This document shows, one piece after another, positions 42,044 through 49,553 of a DNA stretch of 64,000 nt. The notes under the pieces are model-generated. The model saw only the letters and a list, made by a program, of their open reading frames with translations, had not been told where the DNA came from and searched no databases. Position 1 is the stretch's first letter. The number at the start of each line of letters is the position of its first letter. The stretch covers positions 1 to 64,000 of the forward strand of contig CAZAQV010000022.1 in the NCBI GenBank assembly GCA_964487255.1. Direction: 5' to 3'. This DNA is from CAZAQV01 sp964487255 (GTDB taxonomy: Bacteria > Myxococcota_A > Polyangia > Polyangiales > CAZAQV01). The translations under genes were made by a program, and so were the position numbers.

Positions 42044-42442
42044 ATGGGGAAAAAGAAGAAAGAGCGCGCGTCCGTCGAGCGGCCAGCGTTTCGCAACAAC
42101 CCGTTCGCGGGCCTGCAGAATCTCAAGGTCTCACCATCGGCTCTCCCAGAATCGAAAAATGACGCTATCGCTGAAACGAAACACAGCGCTCCGCTGGCCG
42201 ATGCATGGCCGAGTAAGCTAGTTTTGCGCCGCGAACGAAAAGGGCGCGGCGGAAAGACTGTTACGTGTCTGTCTGGCGTCGAGGTTACCCGACGTGAATC
42301 CGTTGCCAAGCAGATAAAGAAGGCCCTGGGTTGCGGCGCCACGCTTGAAGGCGACGAGATTGTGCTCCTCGGTTCGCTCGTGGATCGCGCAGCCGACTGG
42401 CTTGAGGCACAGGGTGCGTCGCAGGTTGTGCGCGGTAACTAA
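42044..42442 (+). CDS. SUI1/YciH-like translation-factor homologue
   Basis: 132 residues. Basic N-terminal tail (MGKKKKERASVERPAFRNNP), then a SUI1 domain: LVLRRERKGRGGKTVTCLSG at about 57-76, TRRESVAKQIKKALGCGATL and EGDEIVLLGSLVDRAADWL. The plan RxRKGRGGKxVT..xGxx and GCG.T is that of bacterial YciH and eukaryotic eIF1. It may check initiation fidelity. The gamma-glutamylcyclotransferase gene follows after 12 bases in the same direction. Confidence 0.9.
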   Translation: MGKKKKERASVERPAFRNNPFAGLQNLKVSPSALPESKNDAIAETKHSAPLADAWPSKLVLRRERKGRGGKTVTCLSGVEVTRRESVAKQIKKALGCGATLEGDEIVLLGSLVDRAADWLEAQGASQVVRGN

Positions 42443-42454
42443 GGAGCGCACGGT

Positions 42455-42871
42455 TTGCAGGAGCCCTTCATCGTGTTCGTGTACGGAACGCTGCTTCGTG
42501 GCGAGTCCAACCACCGCGTCCTCGAGGGCGCCGAGCTGCTCGAAGAGACCGTGACAGAGGAGGGCTATCAGCTCATCGATCTGGGCGCCTATCCAGCGAT
42601 GTGCCGTGCAGGCGACGGCGTGGTGGTCGGTGAACTTTATGCCGTGAGTCGCGACACTTTGGCCAAGCTCGACCGTCTTGAGGAGCACCCCGAATACTAC
42701 CAGCGGGTTGAACTGCGTCTGTCCGATGGACGCATGGTGTTGACCTACACCATGCGAGCCGAAAAACTAGCCAGCGCACGACGCATCGAGTCCGGGGACT
42801 GGCGTAAGCGCTCGCGGCGCTGTTGCATTCCGGATTCGGGCGATTTGCCGGTTCAAGGCGAACCGGACTGA
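42455..42871 (+). CDS. Gamma-glutamylcyclotransferase-like (AIG2/GGCT) protein
   Basis: 138 residues from a TTG start. The hallmark YGTLLRGES (about 9-17) is the substrate-binding FGSL/YGTL motif, followed by GYQLIDLGAYPAMC and VVVGELYAVSRDTLAKLDRLEEHPEYYQRV, in which a Glu in LDRLEEHP is the general acid/base. GGCT enzymes form 5-oxoproline from gamma-glutamyl peptides. The last 25 residues are variable and basic. It is downstream of SUI1 in a probable operon. Confidence 0.86.
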   Translation: MQEPFIVFVYGTLLRGESNHRVLEGAELLEETVTEEGYQLIDLGAYPAMCRAGDGVVVGELYAVSRDTLAKLDRLEEHPEYYQRVELRLSDGRMVLTYTMRAEKLASARRIESGDWRKRSRRCCIPDSGDLPVQGEPD

Positions 42872-42896
42872 CGATGGGTCAAACGTACAGAAGCGA

Positions 42897-43460
42897 CTAT
42901 AGCGCCTGAAGCAACCAAGCGATGGTCAGCGTGACCGAGACGCCGAGGATGAATCCGAGCGCAGTCGCGATCCAGATCCGTGAGCTTGGGCCAGGACCTG
43001 GAGCGGCGTGGGCTTGGTGCAGTGGCTCGATGAGAATCTTGGGCTCGGTGTCGATATCGCTGTGGTGCGCTGGCGTTAGCTGTGTGTCGGTTTGCGTGTG
43101 CCGGTCATGCAGCAATGCTCTGGGCGGTGCCTGCGGAAGCGGAAAGTGTTGCTTGGAGTCGGGCGCTGCCAGGCGCTTCGTTTCGCATGCGGCGATCTTG
43201 CGCCGTTCGCCTGACTGTTCGAGTGGACGGTTGAGGTCGGTATCCTCATCATGCCAACGGTAGTCGCCTTCTCCATTCGAAAGCTTGGCGTACTCTCCCG
43301 GGTCGAAGGCGTGTGGATCGGTAGGCTCATCGCTGCCAAACAGCTCGTGCTCAAACTGCTGGTTTTGTTGCTCGGCGCGTTTTTGAACCACCCCACTCGT
43401 TCGCCGAGCGCGCTCGGACGACTTCGGAAGCTTGAGTGGTATCGTATGTGGCTTACTCAT
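42897..43460 (-). CDS. C-terminally membrane-anchored polar protein
   Basis: 187 residues. A highly polar N-terminal 155 residues rich in Pro, Gln, His and Asp (QNQQFEHELFGSDEPTDP, HDRHTQTDTQLTPAHHSD) without fold motifs is followed by one C-terminal helix ATALGFILGVSVTLTIAWLL. It is a tail-anchored protein, likely with most of the chain in the cytoplasm and disordered. No family. It faces a convergent GGCT gene and is upstream of the GntP gene in the same direction after 63 bases. Confidence 0.65.
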   Translation of the reverse strand: MSKPHTIPLKLPKSSERARRTSGVVQKRAEQQNQQFEHELFGSDEPTDPHAFDPGEYAKLSNGEGDYRWHDEDTDLNRPLEQSGERRKIAACETKRLAAPDSKQHFPLPQAPPRALLHDRHTQTDTQLTPAHHSDIDTEPKILIEPLHQAHAAPGPGPSSRIWIATALGFILGVSVTLTIAWLLQAL

Positions 43461-43523
43461 CGCGTGAACTCTCTACGGACAAACTCTTCCCAAAAAAATG
43501 CCTGCCGTCAAAGTCTGAAGGGT

Positions 43524-44864
43524 TTAAGGTCCAGCTAGCCAACCTAGAAGCACGACGCCTAGAATTCCGGTGACCCCCGCCACCAGCGTCGCGACGGTGT
43601 GTGTCCGGTAGGCTTGGCTTGTCGACATGCCCGAAAATTGGCTGACGACCCAAAAATAGCTGTCATTCGCGTGCGAGACAGTCATGGCACCAGCACCGAT
43701 CGCCAAGACGATGAGTTCGGGACCGAGCGCTGCCTGCAGGCCAAGTGCGCCTAAAAACGGTGCCAATAGCGACGCCGTCGTGACGATCGCGACCGTGGAT
43801 GAGCCGATGCTCGTCTTGAGGGCTGCCGCGACAGCAAATGGCAGCAGAAGTGCGAATGAGCCGAAGTTCGCACCATTCAGAGCTTGCGCGATCTCAGATG
43901 ACAGCGACGAGGCCTTGAGCACGCCACCGAGCGCACCGCCTGCACCCGTAATGAGCACGATCGGCCCTGCGCTGCGCAACGCTTCGTCGATGGCGGCCGA
44001 GGCCGATCCCCTGTCACGAAGAAGTCTCAGCGCCACCAGCACACCCAGGAGCATCGCCGTGATCGGGTGACCGATGAGCGTCGCGACTTCTACAGCTGTC
44101 CCCGAAAGCCCAAGCGCGGAAGCACTGGTCGGCAGCGCCATCAATGCGATAGGGACCAAGATGGGTGCGAACGCCGCAGCGGTGGAGGGTCGTTCGGCGT
44201 GGGCCGCTTCGCGCTGCTCGATCTGGGTGCCATCGGTTCCGTCGAGTGCGGACGCGAAACGAGGCGCGGCAAACTTCGCATACGCCCGACTCGCGAACAG
44301 CACGGGCACGGAGATCAGTGCGCCGAGCAACATGACGGTGGGTATGTTGGCTGCGACTTCTCCAGCGGCGGCGACAGGTCCCGGCGTTGGCGGAACGAAG
44401 ACGTGGGTGGCGTAAAGACCCATGGCGGTCGTTACGGCGAGTTCTGCTTTGGGCACGCGGGAGCTGCGCCCAACCGCGTCGATCACAGGGGACAGCAAAA
44501 CGAAACCGGAGTCGCAAAAGACGGGAATCGAGACGACCGCACCCGCACCGCCGAGGGCAAGCGAGGCTCGCTTGATGCCAACCCAGGATAAGACCTGTTC
44601 GGCGAGTACGTTGGCGCCGCCACTTTGTTCCAAGATGCTGCCAATCACTGCGCCCGCAGCGATGACGATACCGATCGCGCCCAGCGTTCCGCCGAAGCCG
44701 GATGCGGAAGCCGGGGCAATCTCGTGAACGGGAATGCCGAGCAGGACACCTGCGAGGAATGCGGCGACCACCAAGACCAAAAACGGGTGGAGACCAAAAC
44801 GCCCAGTCGCCAGAATGATGAAGAGCACCGTCGCCGCCAGCGAAAGGTAAATCATATCGCGCAT
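43524..44864 (-). CDS. GntP-family gluconate-type permease
   Basis: 446 residues. About twelve hydrophobic helices with family landmarks: GRFGLHPFLVLVVAAFLAGV near the N-terminus, GFGGTLGAIGIVIAAGAVIG, LSWVGIKRASLALGGAGAV and VVSIPVFCDSGFVLLSP (the FCDxxFV signature), and TAMGLYATHVFVPPTPGP. These are the conserved strings of GntP proton symporters for gluconate and related sugar acids. It has no adjacent gluconate kinase or regulator. A TIP-type substrate assignment is not possible by sequence alone. Confidence 0.93.
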   Translation of the reverse strand: MRDMIYLSLAATVLFIILATGRFGLHPFLVLVVAAFLAGVLLGIPVHEIAPASASGFGGTLGAIGIVIAAGAVIGSILEQSGGANVLAEQVLSWVGIKRASLALGGAGAVVSIPVFCDSGFVLLSPVIDAVGRSSRVPKAELAVTTAMGLYATHVFVPPTPGPVAAAGEVAANIPTVMLLGALISVPVLFASRAYAKFAAPRFASALDGTDGTQIEQREAAHAERPSTAAAFAPILVPIALMALPTSASALGLSGTAVEVATLIGHPITAMLLGVLVALRLLRDRGSASAAIDEALRSAGPIVLITGAGGALGGVLKASSLSSEIAQALNGANFGSFALLLPFAVAAALKTSIGSSTVAIVTTASLLAPFLGALGLQAALGPELIVLAIGAGAMTVSHANDSYFWVVSQFSGMSTSQAYRTHTVATLVAGVTGILGVVLLGWLAGP

Positions 44865-45021
44865 ACGTTAGCTGAACTGTGCTCTGGCCAGTAAACGGAT
44901 ACCGAACCATCCGAAAACTGCACACCGAGTAACCCCGATCGTCCAACTCGATCAGCCACCATCGGGTACTCGATACCCCACTCAAAGCATTGAAAGTGTT
45001 TGGTTTCTTGCGCACATCCGA

Positions 45022-45036
45022 TGCACAGTCTGTGCA
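45022..45036. promoter_or_regulatory. 15-bp palindrome upstream of the zincin gene
   Basis: TGCACAG-T-CTGTGCA lies 42 bases before GTG 45078. It is a candidate operator. The region between the divergent GntP and zincin genes also contains a GTGCAC core; no regulator is encoded nearby. Confidence 0.4.
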
Positions 45037-45077
45037 CAAGCTCACGCGTTGGCTCGCTTGTTGCTCAAGAGTCACGC

Positions 45078-46964
45078 GTGCGTAACTTACTGACGAATAA
45101 TCGCGGCCAAAGCGGCCTTTCTCATGTTTTGGTGGCAACTCTTGTTGGAGCGCTCGCCATCACTTCGTTTTCCGAGCTTGGCGGTGCCTACAACCTGAAC
45201 CTCACAGGCGCCGCACAAGCGCAGGTGGCTCAGACGCCCTCGCTCACTGCGCGCATTCAGGCGGCTGTGTCGACTGCCGCTCGTGCCGCCTACCGCGCCG
45301 CGCGTGCCGTCACCGATGCCATCGCAGATGCGGGCAAGGTGGTGGATGCCACGGAGAGTGGTCGACTTGTGCAACTCGTCGCCGAGGCTAAGCGCCTGGC
45401 CGAGGAAGCTGGATACGTGACCATCTTGCGTATCGCCGACGAGACGGCGGACTCTCCTCTCGCCGTGACGTTGCTGCGAAAGGAACGCATTGATTTGGTC
45501 GAGGGTTCGCTTTCGACCAAGCAGTTCGATATTTTCACGCTCGACCAGGCGAAGCGACCAGACGGCACACCCGTTCGTGTTCTTGCCGACGACGACGGTC
45601 ATTACCTCTTCGGACTTAGTGAAGGAAAGGTTCCCGACTTCTATAACGCCAGCGTGGAGCAGGACTTGGTCCGCACGACGCTTTTGACTTCTTTGGATCG
45701 CATCGAGATCCTCAATCAGGAGTCCGCGCAGCGACTTGCGCGCAGACTTTCGGTGGACAGCGAACTGTCCGCCGCGGATATCGAAGCGATGTATCGCCCA
45801 CGCCTCGGCCCATGGGCGCCTGAAAACGTCGTCGAGGGTGCGGCCAACAATGCGGGGAGTCGGCTCAAGGTCAAACCCCAGTTCACGACAGCAATTGCGC
45901 GGGGCTCGGGTCTCGACATGAACGCGTTTTCGGCTACCGGCGGCAACAGTCGCCCACACCTCGCCATGGGTGCATACGCTGATCGAAATGGTCGATTGTA
46001 TAGTACCGCGTTGACCGAGGGCATCGTTTGGCACGAGTGGGGGCATGCCAACACCGACGGCATGCGTCCTGAGTACCGCTATCCCGGTTACATCAAAAAC
46101 GGCGATCCGGACTATCAGCTCGAGGACATTCCGGACTTCTTGACTCGCCATGGCCGCAAAATCGAGCCGCGTGAGTTGGAACCCGCCGAGCTTGGCACGC
46201 GCCTTTTCTTCGCTCGCGCGCTGCATGAGTGGCGTTCGGACCTTCAGGCGCGTACGGGTGCGATGCACGATCCCACGATCATCAAGAAGTTTATTGAGGC
46301 CACCGGGGGTGATATGCGCATCCGCGAAGGCAATCCGATTCGTGAACTTGCCCTTCGTTTTGCGGAAGATTTAGGCATTGATCAGGGGGGCCTCCGAGGC
46401 TCAAATCCAGCTGAGACGATTCCGGAGGCGCTCAGGCTTCAGGGCAGGCGTGGCCAACCCAACCCCTATGACTTTGCCGTGGTCATGAAACGGTGGGAAG
46501 AGGATGCCGTTGCTGTTCTTTACGAACAGAAGCTCCTCGAGCTTGCTGAAGAGGCGGACGATATCAACGTGATCAATGACCCGAACGTCATCGCGCGCGC
46601 GCTTGAGGCCGCTTCGGACGATTTCCTCGACCTTTCAAAGTGGGCGCTCATGCACGAGCTGATGGATGAAGGTCCCGACTTCGGCCGCTACGCAGCTCTC
46701 ATGGTTCAAGGAGCGGCGGAAGGTACGGCTCTTGATGGACCCGCGCCAGAGCTCGCCCAAGCGCTTCTTCAATCGGCCATAAAGCGTGGTATTGTCCATG
46801 CACGGCCAACGCCAGAGGGGCTTCAGCTCGCGAGCGCGACGGAGCTGGGCGCGATGGCCCCCGCGCTGCTCGAAGCCATGGGCTCGAAGGTGCCTCCGAA
46901 CGAGGGCGCTGCTCGACTGCGCGAGGCAGCGGGTATTCATGACCATCGCATGCCGATTCAGTAG
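45078..46964 (+). CDS. Exported HEWGH zinc metallopeptidase-like protein with pilin-like N-terminus
   Basis: 628 residues from GTG 45078. The N-terminus RNLLTNNRGQSGLSHVLVAT plus a hydrophobic stretch VLVATLVGALAITSFSEL resembles class III/TadE-like prepilins (RGQ then hydrophobic helix), although the usual Glu at position 5 is absent. A helical Ala-rich part follows. WHEWGHANTDG at about 318-328 (His319-Glu320-His323) is an HExxH-type zinc site; a downstream HEWRSD at about 381 could give a third ligand or acid. The rest is helical with DLGIDQGG and VVMKRWEEDAVAVLY. No family name recalled. Secretion and proteolysis at the surface are inferred. Confidence 0.75.
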   Translation: MRNLLTNNRGQSGLSHVLVATLVGALAITSFSELGGAYNLNLTGAAQAQVAQTPSLTARIQAAVSTAARAAYRAARAVTDAIADAGKVVDATESGRLVQLVAEAKRLAEEAGYVTILRIADETADSPLAVTLLRKERIDLVEGSLSTKQFDIFTLDQAKRPDGTPVRVLADDDGHYLFGLSEGKVPDFYNASVEQDLVRTTLLTSLDRIEILNQESAQRLARRLSVDSELSAADIEAMYRPRLGPWAPENVVEGAANNAGSRLKVKPQFTTAIARGSGLDMNAFSATGGNSRPHLAMGAYADRNGRLYSTALTEGIVWHEWGHANTDGMRPEYRYPGYIKNGDPDYQLEDIPDFLTRHGRKIEPRELEPAELGTRLFFARALHEWRSDLQARTGAMHDPTIIKKFIEATGGDMRIREGNPIRELALRFAEDLGIDQGGLRGSNPAETIPEALRLQGRRGQPNPYDFAVVMKRWEEDAVAVLYEQKLLELAEEADDINVINDPNVIARALEAASDDFLDLSKWALMHELMDEGPDFGRYAALMVQGAAEGTALDGPAPELAQALLQSAIKRGIVHARPTPEGLQLASATELGAMAPALLEAMGSKVPPNEGAARLREAAGIHDHRMPIQ

Positions 46965-46985
46965 GCTTGAGCCAACCTGGTCGGT

Positions 46986-49403
46986 TTAGCGTAGGCAGCC
47001 GACTGGGCTTCGCACCGGCGAGTCATTGTTGCCGAGATCGCACTCGTTGAATTGCGTGTTGTCGGCGCTGACGCGTGCGACAAACCCTGCAGTCTCGGGT
47101 GGCATGTTCATCGGCTCGTAGTCGAACGTCATCGCGCGGCCCGGCAAGAGCGGGTGGTCGGATACAACGGTTCCGATCTTTGACTGCGAGTCATCGTCGA
47201 CTGCGAAGACGTCGACCTTGACCCCGGCGGGCAGGATGGCCCGGCCACGGTTCGCCAGGCGGATGGTCATGTTCCTGTGCTCCTCACATGCGACGTCGAG
47301 AATATCGACCACTGCGTCGGGCGCATCGAAGATGCCATCTTCTTGGATGTTTTGACGGAAGCTGTTGGCCCACGGCAAGGTGTAGTTCTCAATGCGATTC
47401 TTTGGCACCGAGCCATACGCTTGGTCCGGTGAGCACGCGTTGTCGTCACCAGAGCAAATATTGGTAACCGAGTAGGCGTGCTGGTTCCAGATTTGCCTTG
47501 TGCCCACCCATGAGTTGGCCGCGTCGCGATAGACGCGAACGCCGCGCCACATGCCGCCGTCCTGCGGTCGCTTCCACGCGGGTCGTTTGGTCACGGGATC
47601 GGGCTGGTCCCAGCCATCGTCTTCACAGTTCCAGCTCTCAGCGTTCGCTCGGTTCGCGACCCAGAGCATCTCGGCGTGGCCATCGGCATCGACGTCGGCG
47701 ACCACATTGCTTTCCGTCGCCGTGAACGATTTCGTCGGCGTCGCATATCGAACCTCGCCCGTTTTTCCGTCGTAGACCCAGAGGAAGCATTCGTCGTTGT
47801 AGATGACTTCAGCAGCGCCATCGCCTTGAAAGTCGAACACGGTCGAGCCGGTTACCGACGAGCTCTTGTCATGGTTGGGCGCGGCCCAAGCTTCCTCAAG
47901 CCAGCGACCCTTGAGGTTCGGTTTGACCGTGTAGTATGCGTTTTTCTGCGCCACACCGATTTCCGCGTACCCGTCGCCATCGAAGTCTGCGACCGTGGGA
48001 GGACCACCGCTGCCCTGATCGCCAAGCATAAAGGGTGCGAAGACATCGATGCCCGTCTGCGGGTGCAGTACCGACACGCGCCCGCTTTCGACCAGAATAA
48101 TCTCAGGTGTTCCATCGTTCTGAAGGTCCGCGACAGCTGGGAACCCGAAAGCCAGGTCCTCGCGGTACCACAACCGTTTTCCGTTCGCTGCATAAAGCGC
48201 GCGTCCCGTGACAAACTCGAGCCCCGCGGATGGATGCACGTCTGCAAAAAACTCAAGGCTCTTGTTCACAGCCGGCAAGACGTCTGCGGTCCAGATGTGA
48301 GCGAGCGTGCCGCCTTTGGTCGTAAAGACCGAACCTGCGAAAGCGATTTCGGCGTAACCGTCTTGGTCGACATCGGCGACCGAGGGTCCACCGCCCCAGC
48401 CAAGTGACTTGCCGACGTTCGTGACCGCGATCGAGCTCTTCATGAGCAGTTCGCCACTGCCTGAAACCACGACGATGTGCGCTTCGGCGGTGATGGCGAT
48501 GATGTCGAGAACTCCGTCTTGTGTGACGTCCGCGAGCGCGACGGTATTGCCCAAAAATCCCGCTGAGTTTCCGACCGAAGGGAGGGTCAGAAGTTCGCGT
48601 CCGTCGTCACCCGCGAGCACCCGGAGCACCCCACGCTGACAAGCGCCGGCGTTGCCGTTTTCTCCCCCAGCGCATTGCACGCCGCTGAGCGGATCGGCAT
48701 CATCGACCAATAGTTCGCCCGACACAAAGACAACGGCGGGAACGTCAGAGCGGTCCACCTTCATATCGCAATTGGTGTCCGCGACACGGCCCACCATCGG
48801 CGTGCTCCAGACGTCGACGAAGTCGGGAAGGGTGGCGTTCGAGTCGTTCCACTCCCACTGAACCTCCGCTTGAAGGTCGCCGACGGGTGGGCGGTACTGG
48901 CAGGTTCCAGGGTTGGCAATGCAATCCTCGCCGGCCATGGCTTCACTGCAGTTCTTCGGAAGCGCTACGCACTGACCGTCGGCCAGCGCAGAGCAAGCGT
49001 TGTCGACGCGTGCGCCGCTGCCCAGCCCGAACTCGCAGTACTCGCTGCCCTGACAGTCTCCGTCCGCGTGACAGCTACCCATGGGCTCGACGCAGTTGCC
49101 TGCAAAGCACATCTGTCTTGCACCGCAGCACACGCTTCCGCAACGCTCCGACTCGTCGCAACACTCGGCAGCGAGTGTCTGGTTGCTGTCACACTTCGCC
49201 GTGGCCGGATCCTCCATGGCCGCATCCGCTTCGCCGACAGGCGCGCTATCTGGCTGTGGGCCCGCATCGAGCTGCTCATAGGGGATCGGCTCTTCTGGTT
49301 GTTGCCGGGTGGGGTTCTCGCCACTGCAGCCAACGCTGAGCAGCAGAAGCGAGATACTTCGCAGGTTGAAGGTGGTCCGGATTCCTCTCATAAGCGGAAT
49401 CAA
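46986..49403 (-). CDS. FG-GAP/VCBS-repeat lipoprotein
   Basis: 805 residues (Met5 is an alternative start). Signal ISLLLLSVGC with Cys26, an Asp/Pro linker, a Cys-rich unit (ECCDESERCGSVCCGARQMC, CHADGDCQGSEYCEFG), then about seven FG-GAP blades with DxDxDGxxD calcium loops: ADTNCDMKVDRSDVPAVVF, DVTQDGVLDIIAI, DVDQDGYAEIAFAG, DLQNDGTPEIIL, DFDGDGYAEIGVAQ and DVDADGHAEMLW. A C-terminal beta domain (ILPAGVKVDVFAVDDDSQSK) ends at CLR. A seven-bladed calcium propeller on the surface is expected, perhaps adhesive. Confidence 0.9.
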   Translation of the reverse strand: MIPLMRGIRTTFNLRSISLLLLSVGCSGENPTRQQPEEPIPYEQLDAGPQPDSAPVGEADAAMEDPATAKCDSNQTLAAECCDESERCGSVCCGARQMCFAGNCVEPMGSCHADGDCQGSEYCEFGLGSGARVDNACSALADGQCVALPKNCSEAMAGEDCIANPGTCQYRPPVGDLQAEVQWEWNDSNATLPDFVDVWSTPMVGRVADTNCDMKVDRSDVPAVVFVSGELLVDDADPLSGVQCAGGENGNAGACQRGVLRVLAGDDGRELLTLPSVGNSAGFLGNTVALADVTQDGVLDIIAITAEAHIVVVSGSGELLMKSSIAVTNVGKSLGWGGGPSVADVDQDGYAEIAFAGSVFTTKGGTLAHIWTADVLPAVNKSLEFFADVHPSAGLEFVTGRALYAANGKRLWYREDLAFGFPAVADLQNDGTPEIILVESGRVSVLHPQTGIDVFAPFMLGDQGSGGPPTVADFDGDGYAEIGVAQKNAYYTVKPNLKGRWLEEAWAAPNHDKSSSVTGSTVFDFQGDGAAEVIYNDECFLWVYDGKTGEVRYATPTKSFTATESNVVADVDADGHAEMLWVANRANAESWNCEDDGWDQPDPVTKRPAWKRPQDGGMWRGVRVYRDAANSWVGTRQIWNQHAYSVTNICSGDDNACSPDQAYGSVPKNRIENYTLPWANSFRQNIQEDGIFDAPDAVVDILDVACEEHRNMTIRLANRGRAILPAGVKVDVFAVDDDSQSKIGTVVSDHPLLPGRAMTFDYEPMNMPPETAGFVARVSADNTQFNECDLGNNDSPVRSPVGCLR

Positions 49404-49439
49404 TGCAATTATGGTTCCAGCATAAAATAGTGAAAATAC

Positions 49440-49457
49440 TATAGCGAAATCGCTATA
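49440..49457. promoter_or_regulatory. 18-bp AT-flanked palindrome upstream of the FG-GAP lipoprotein gene
   Basis: TATAGCGA-AA-TCGCTATA is perfect, 37 bases upstream of the start at 49403. It lies in an AT-rich patch (about 60 bases) unlike the surrounding GC-rich DNA. It suggests an operator or promoter. Confidence 0.55.
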
Positions 49458-49553
49458 ACCATTGAGAAAAACATGTCTGCGGAGCCATGAGCGCTCCGGT
49501 GCTGAGGAGCTTTTGTCCCACTACTGTGGGGTTGGACTCCGCAGTTTGTGGTC

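Noticed and set aside
44014..45138. 374-residue reverse open frame overlapping the GntP gene
   Set aside because: Overlaps a clear GntP permease in another frame; Arg/Ser-rich and without motifs.
45078..45200. Tad/Flp pilus locus suggested by the prepilin-like leader
   Set aside because: No TadA ATPase, TadB/C or CpaB genes in the window; only the leader-like sequence exists.
45087..46268. 393-residue reverse open frame opposite the zincin
   Set aside because: Antisense shadow; the forward frame has a HEWGH motif and an export leader.
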